Origin: Aquirufa beregesia
Lineage (GTDB): Bacteria; Bacteroidota; Bacteroidia; Cytophagales; Spirosomataceae
Direction of reading: 5' to 3'
Assembly: GCF_011090385.1 (NCBI RefSeq)
Contig: NZ_SEWW01000001.1
Span: forward strand, 124,001-188,000
Length of the DNA: 64,000 nt
Shown here: piece by piece, positions 63,227-64,000 of the stretch
Layout: each line of letters starts with the position of its first letter
Position numbering within the stretch: the first letter of the stretch is position 1
The notes under the pieces: generated by a model
Seen by the model: only the letters and a program-made list of their open reading frames with translations
What the model was told of the DNA's origin: nothing
Database searches by the model: none
Program-made: the position numbers and the translations under genes

Positions 63227-64000
63227 ATATCACTCGTAACACAAATCCTTTTAAGTAATTACTTTCTGGATGAAATAAGTTGATAGGGTGGTCAGGGGCT
63301 TGGGTCATTTGATGAATCACTTGAATTTCTCTGCCGACGGCTATTCCTGCTGCCACTAACATATTCAAGAATAATTCTCTCGTAATCACTTGCGAGCAAG
63401 AATAGGTAAAAATCAATCCATTTTTCTTGATTTGTTGAATGGCTAATTGATTGATCTTTTGATAGCCTTGAAGCGCTTTATGCTTCGTACTGATAGACTT
63501 GGCAAAGGCAGGAGGGTCCAAGATGATGATATCAAATTCATCTTGATTGTTTTTAAGATAGGGTAGAGTTTCTCCTACAATGGCCTCATGTTTCTTTTTC
63601 CCAAACTTATTCAAGCTAATATTGGCATTGACCAAATCAATGGCTTTGGCAGATGCATCCAATGAAATGACAGATGCCGCACCTGCTTTTAAAGCATACA
63701 AAGAAAAACCTCCTGAATAACAAAATGTGTTTAGTATTTGCTTATCCTTGGCGTAATGAGCTAATAAAGCACGATTATCTCTTTGATCTAAAAAGAAACC
63801 GGTTTTTTGACCCGTTACCCAATTTACAGAAAATTTGACCCCATTTTCTTGAATATCATAGGGTACAGTGGCTATGCCAAATACATAATCATTCTGACAA
63901 TTTGCCGCAAAGTTCGGAGGTAAAGTTTCCTTACTTTTATCATAAACGGCTTTCAATAGCTCACCAAAGACTATTTTAAGGGCGTTCACTATGGCCTCTC
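63225..64000 (-). CDS. Class I SAM-dependent RNA methyltransferase, RlmI-like, 3' part
   Basis: The frame stays open to the right edge (EAIVNALKIVFGELLKAVYD), so the true start and an N-terminal PUA-like domain lie outside. The visible part has an SPOUT-unrelated Rossmann methyltransferase: FLDQRDNRALLAHYAKDKQI, LNTFCYSGGFSLYALKAGAA, FDIIILDPPAFAKS and LIFTYSCSQVITRELFLNML. The DPPAF box and a later Cys suggest a 5-methylcytosine or guanine methyltransferase of the RlmI/RlmK type on 23S rRNA. The gene is convergent with lepB. Confidence 0.85.
   Translation of the reverse strand, partial: EAIVNALKIVFGELLKAVYDKSKETLPPNFAANCQNDYVFGIATVPYDIQENGVKFSVNWVTGQKTGFFLDQRDNRALLAHYAKDKQILNTFCYSGGFSLYALKAGAASVISLDASAKAIDLVNANISLNKFGKKKHEAIVGETLPYLKNNQDEFDIIILDPPAFAKSISTKHKALQGYQKINQLAIQQIKKNGLIFTYSCSQVITRELFLNMLVAAGIAVGREIQVIHQMTQAPDHPINLFHPESNYLKGFVLRVI

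Overview
The window looks like ordinary chromosome of a Bacteroidota bacterium, most likely a member of the Cytophagales and perhaps a freshwater Aquirufa-like organism; the genus is inference. The evidence is an AT-rich sequence, repeated TAnnTTTG-type -7 promoter elements typical of the Bacteroidota sigma factor, weak ribosome binding sites, and several families or gene orders common in the phylum. These include DUF3822-coaD, DUF5683 between parB and dapB, a histone H1-like small protein, a DUF4105 protein, the long lepB form and a YbiT-like ABC-F protein. I saw no complete phage, insertion sequence, CRISPR array or rRNA operon.

Region 1-14.5 kb opens with a truncated ammonium transporter and then holds secreted carbohydrate-active enzymes: GH20 hexosaminidase, an esterase, a NUC1 nuclease, two GH105 enzymes, KduI, rhamnose mutarotase and a DUF1080 protein. 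These fit uptake and breakdown of rhamnogalacturonan-type pectin and other glycans. Between them lie miaA, tRNA-Ser(UGA), rsmI, a DUF4105 membrane protein and threonine aldolase.

Region 14.5-19.4 kb is the least ordinary part. It holds an S10 peptidase, a 600-bp gap with a degenerate tRNA-like 3' end, a lone AT-rich gene flanked by inverted cassette-like repeats, and the tmRNA gene ssrA. An Lrp-type regulator diverges from alanine dehydrogenase (ald), whose leader contains a terminator-like hairpin.

Region 19.4-45.5 kb contains a MarR-controlled TolC/DHA2/HlyD efflux system and an alaS-pabB-aminodeoxychorismate lyase-RecD-like operon. It continues with merR-dprA, divergent pyrE and Nudix genes, DUF3822-coaD, an asymmetric ABC-F ATPase, a Tat-exported Gfo/Idh oxidoreductase, a GapN-like dehydrogenase and the queA-ispD-MMPL-MFS-small protein operon.

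Region 45.5-64 kb contains photolyase, recA, dnaA, a lipid kinase, a MaoC hydratase, a 59-residue histone H1-like protein and an alpha-oxoamine synthase that may act in sphingolipid or sulfonolipid synthesis. Next are gamma-glutamyltranspeptidase, a VIT-family transporter, a POT peptide transporter and the parA-parB-DUF5683-dapB-PhyH-lepB run. The window ends in a truncated RlmI-like methyltransferase.

The best leads for something new are the cassette-like island beside ssrA, the ald leader hairpin, the terminator hairpin buried in the start of the NUC1 gene, and the nested repeat/palindrome at 36.65 kb.
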